DNA of 64,000 nt from Actinomadura macra NBRC 14102. Lineage in GTDB: Bacteria > Actinomycetota > Actinomycetes > Streptosporangiales > Streptosporangiaceae. The notes under the pieces were generated by a model. It made no database searches, was not told the DNA's origin, and saw nothing but the letters and a program-made list of their open reading frames with translations. Positions 63,047-64,000 of this stretch are shown piece after piece. The position numbers and the translations under genes are program-made. The first letter of the stretch is position 1, and each line of letters begins with the position of its first letter. The stretch lies in contig NZ_BCQT01000004.1 in the NCBI RefSeq assembly GCF_001552215.1, forward strand, positions 558,001-622,000. The letters run 5' to 3'.

Positions 63047-64000
63047 ATGACTTCGACAACTGTGGACGCCGCGCCACGCCGAGGGTCGAGCGCCCTCGCG
63101 GTGCTACAGCGCATCGGCCGCAGCCTCATGCTGCCGATCGCCGTGCTGCCCGCCGCCGCCCTGCTGTTCCGGCTCGGCCAGCCCGACATGCTCGGCGCGG
63201 ACGGCCTCGGCTGGATCCGCGTCGCCGAGGTCGTCGGCGCCGCCGGCCAGGCCCTGTTCGACCACCTGCCGCTGCTGTTCGCGGTCGGCGTCGCCATCGG
63301 CTTCGCCAAGAAGGCCGACGGCTCCACCGCCCTCGCCGCCGTGGTCGGCTACCTGGTCTTCGACCAGGTCTCCAAGATCATGTTCTCGCACTCCGACGAA
63401 CTCAAGGGCAACGTGCTGATCACCAAGATGGTGGACGGCGCACCCAAGGAGGTCATCGACTTCGGGGTCAAGAACCCCACCGACGTCCTCGGCGGCATCC
63501 TCATCGGCGTCGTCGCCGCACTGCTCTACCAGCGCTTCTACCGCGTCAAGCTGCCCACCTACCTCGCCTTCTTCGGTGGCCGCCGCTTCGTCCCGATCGT
63601 CACCGCCCTCGCCGCCCTCGTCCTCGGCGTCGCGATCGGCTTCATCTGGCCCGTCTTCGGCAACTGGCTCACCGACTTCGGCGACTGGATCACCGGCGCG
63701 GGCGCGCTCGGCGCCGGCACCTACGGCGTCGTCAACCGCCTCCTGCTCCCCTTCGGCCTGCACCACATCCCGAACTCCCTCGTCTGGTTCGTCTTCGGCG
63801 ACTACAAGGGCCCGGACGGCGTCGTCCACGGCGAGATCAACCGCTACCTGGCTGGCGACCCCACCGCGGGCGGCTTCACCGCCGGCTTCTTCCCCGTCCT
63901 CATGTTCGGGCTGCCCGGTGCCGCCCTCGCCATCTGGCGCGCCGCTCCCCCGCACCGCCGCCCCGCGGTCGGCGGCATCATGATCTCCGCCGCCCTCACC
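63047..64000 (+). CDS. PTS EIIC, N-acetylglucosamine permease (copy 2, truncated by window)
   Basis: The visible 318 residues are highly similar to copy 1, e.g. GRSLMLPIAVLPAAALLFR, NRLLLPFGLHHIPNSLVW and the GFFPVLMFGLPGAALAIW helix. The gene leaves the window while open. AGGAGG precedes the ATG. Co-directional with, and 25 bases after, the GntR gene. Two tandem EIICs with one shared EIIB recall NagE1/NagE2 of Streptomyces. Confidence 0.94.
   Translation, partial: MTSTTVDAAPRRGSSALAVLQRIGRSLMLPIAVLPAAALLFRLGQPDMLGADGLGWIRVAEVVGAAGQALFDHLPLLFAVGVAIGFAKKADGSTALAAVVGYLVFDQVSKIMFSHSDELKGNVLITKMVDGAPKEVIDFGVKNPTDVLGGILIGVVAALLYQRFYRVKLPTYLAFFGGRRFVPIVTALAALVLGVAIGFIWPVFGNWLTDFGDWITGAGALGAGTYGVVNRLLLPFGLHHIPNSLVWFVFGDYKGPDGVVHGEINRYLAGDPTAGGFTAGFFPVLMFGLPGAALAIWRAAPPHRRPAVGGIMISAALT

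Overview
The window is very GC-rich, with lipoprotein and Ser/Thr-kinase genes, a prfB/ftsEX/smpB/ssrA neighbourhood, a large NAD-glutamate dehydrogenase and a DasR-type GlcNAc-PTS locus. Together these point to a filamentous actinomycete. A Thermomonosporaceae (Actinomadura-like) host is my guess from the overall feel of the proteins and is not proven.

Layout, left part (1-22 kb), accessory in character. It opens with a partial HEPN/transmembrane protein, a metallo-beta-lactamase-fold gene with a copper amine oxidase, a secreted cysteine-containing protein, a class F sortase / GT2 glycosyltransferase / tiny membrane protein operon, a sigma-region-2-like membrane protein, a frameshifted HTH regulator and a pentapeptide-repeat membrane protein. 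An AT-richer three-gene operon follows (12.9-15.8 kb): a TIR protein, a 2TM-Macro protein and a third protein of unclear function. The first two match the layout of type II Thoeris anti-phage systems. Next comes a compact cassette (15.9-22.0 kb) of two paralogous HTH/PLD-like regulators, tandem-wHTH GntR, HD and NUDIX enzymes, small element proteins and a large serine recombinase. The recombinase reading frame runs straight into the 3' end of ssrA (tmRNA), so this is an integrated element with its right end at ssrA. Its left end was not found.

Middle part (22-46 kb), mostly chromosomal backbone: ssrA, a penicillin-binding-protein homologue that has lost all its catalytic motifs, smpB, ftsX, ftsE and prfB, flanked by two related lipoproteins. 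After these come an MFS transporter, NAD-GDH, a transmembrane Ser/Thr kinase, a three-repeat HTH protein, acetoacetyl-CoA synthetase, HAD proteins and P5C dehydrogenase (pruA).

Right part (46-64 kb), a cell-wall recycling and amino-sugar region. MurQ etherase and an RpiR-type regulator sit divergently from a BadF-type sugar kinase. Then come a class A PBP, a lipoprotein GH3 (NagZ-type) hexosaminidase and a small lipoprotein. A tight operon nagA - SIS deaminase - EIIB - EIIA - HAD - HPr - EI follows, divergent from a GlcNAc EIIC gene, a GntR/UTRA regulator and a second EIIC that leaves the window. Two near-identical TGGTCTAG...CTAGACCA operators mark the divergent promoter and the regulator's own promoter. 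The implied flow is: GH3 releases amino sugars from muropeptides; MurQ and the kinase handle MurNAc and related sugars; the PTS imports GlcNAc; NagA and the SIS deaminase feed fructose-6-phosphate; the GntR protein controls the set.
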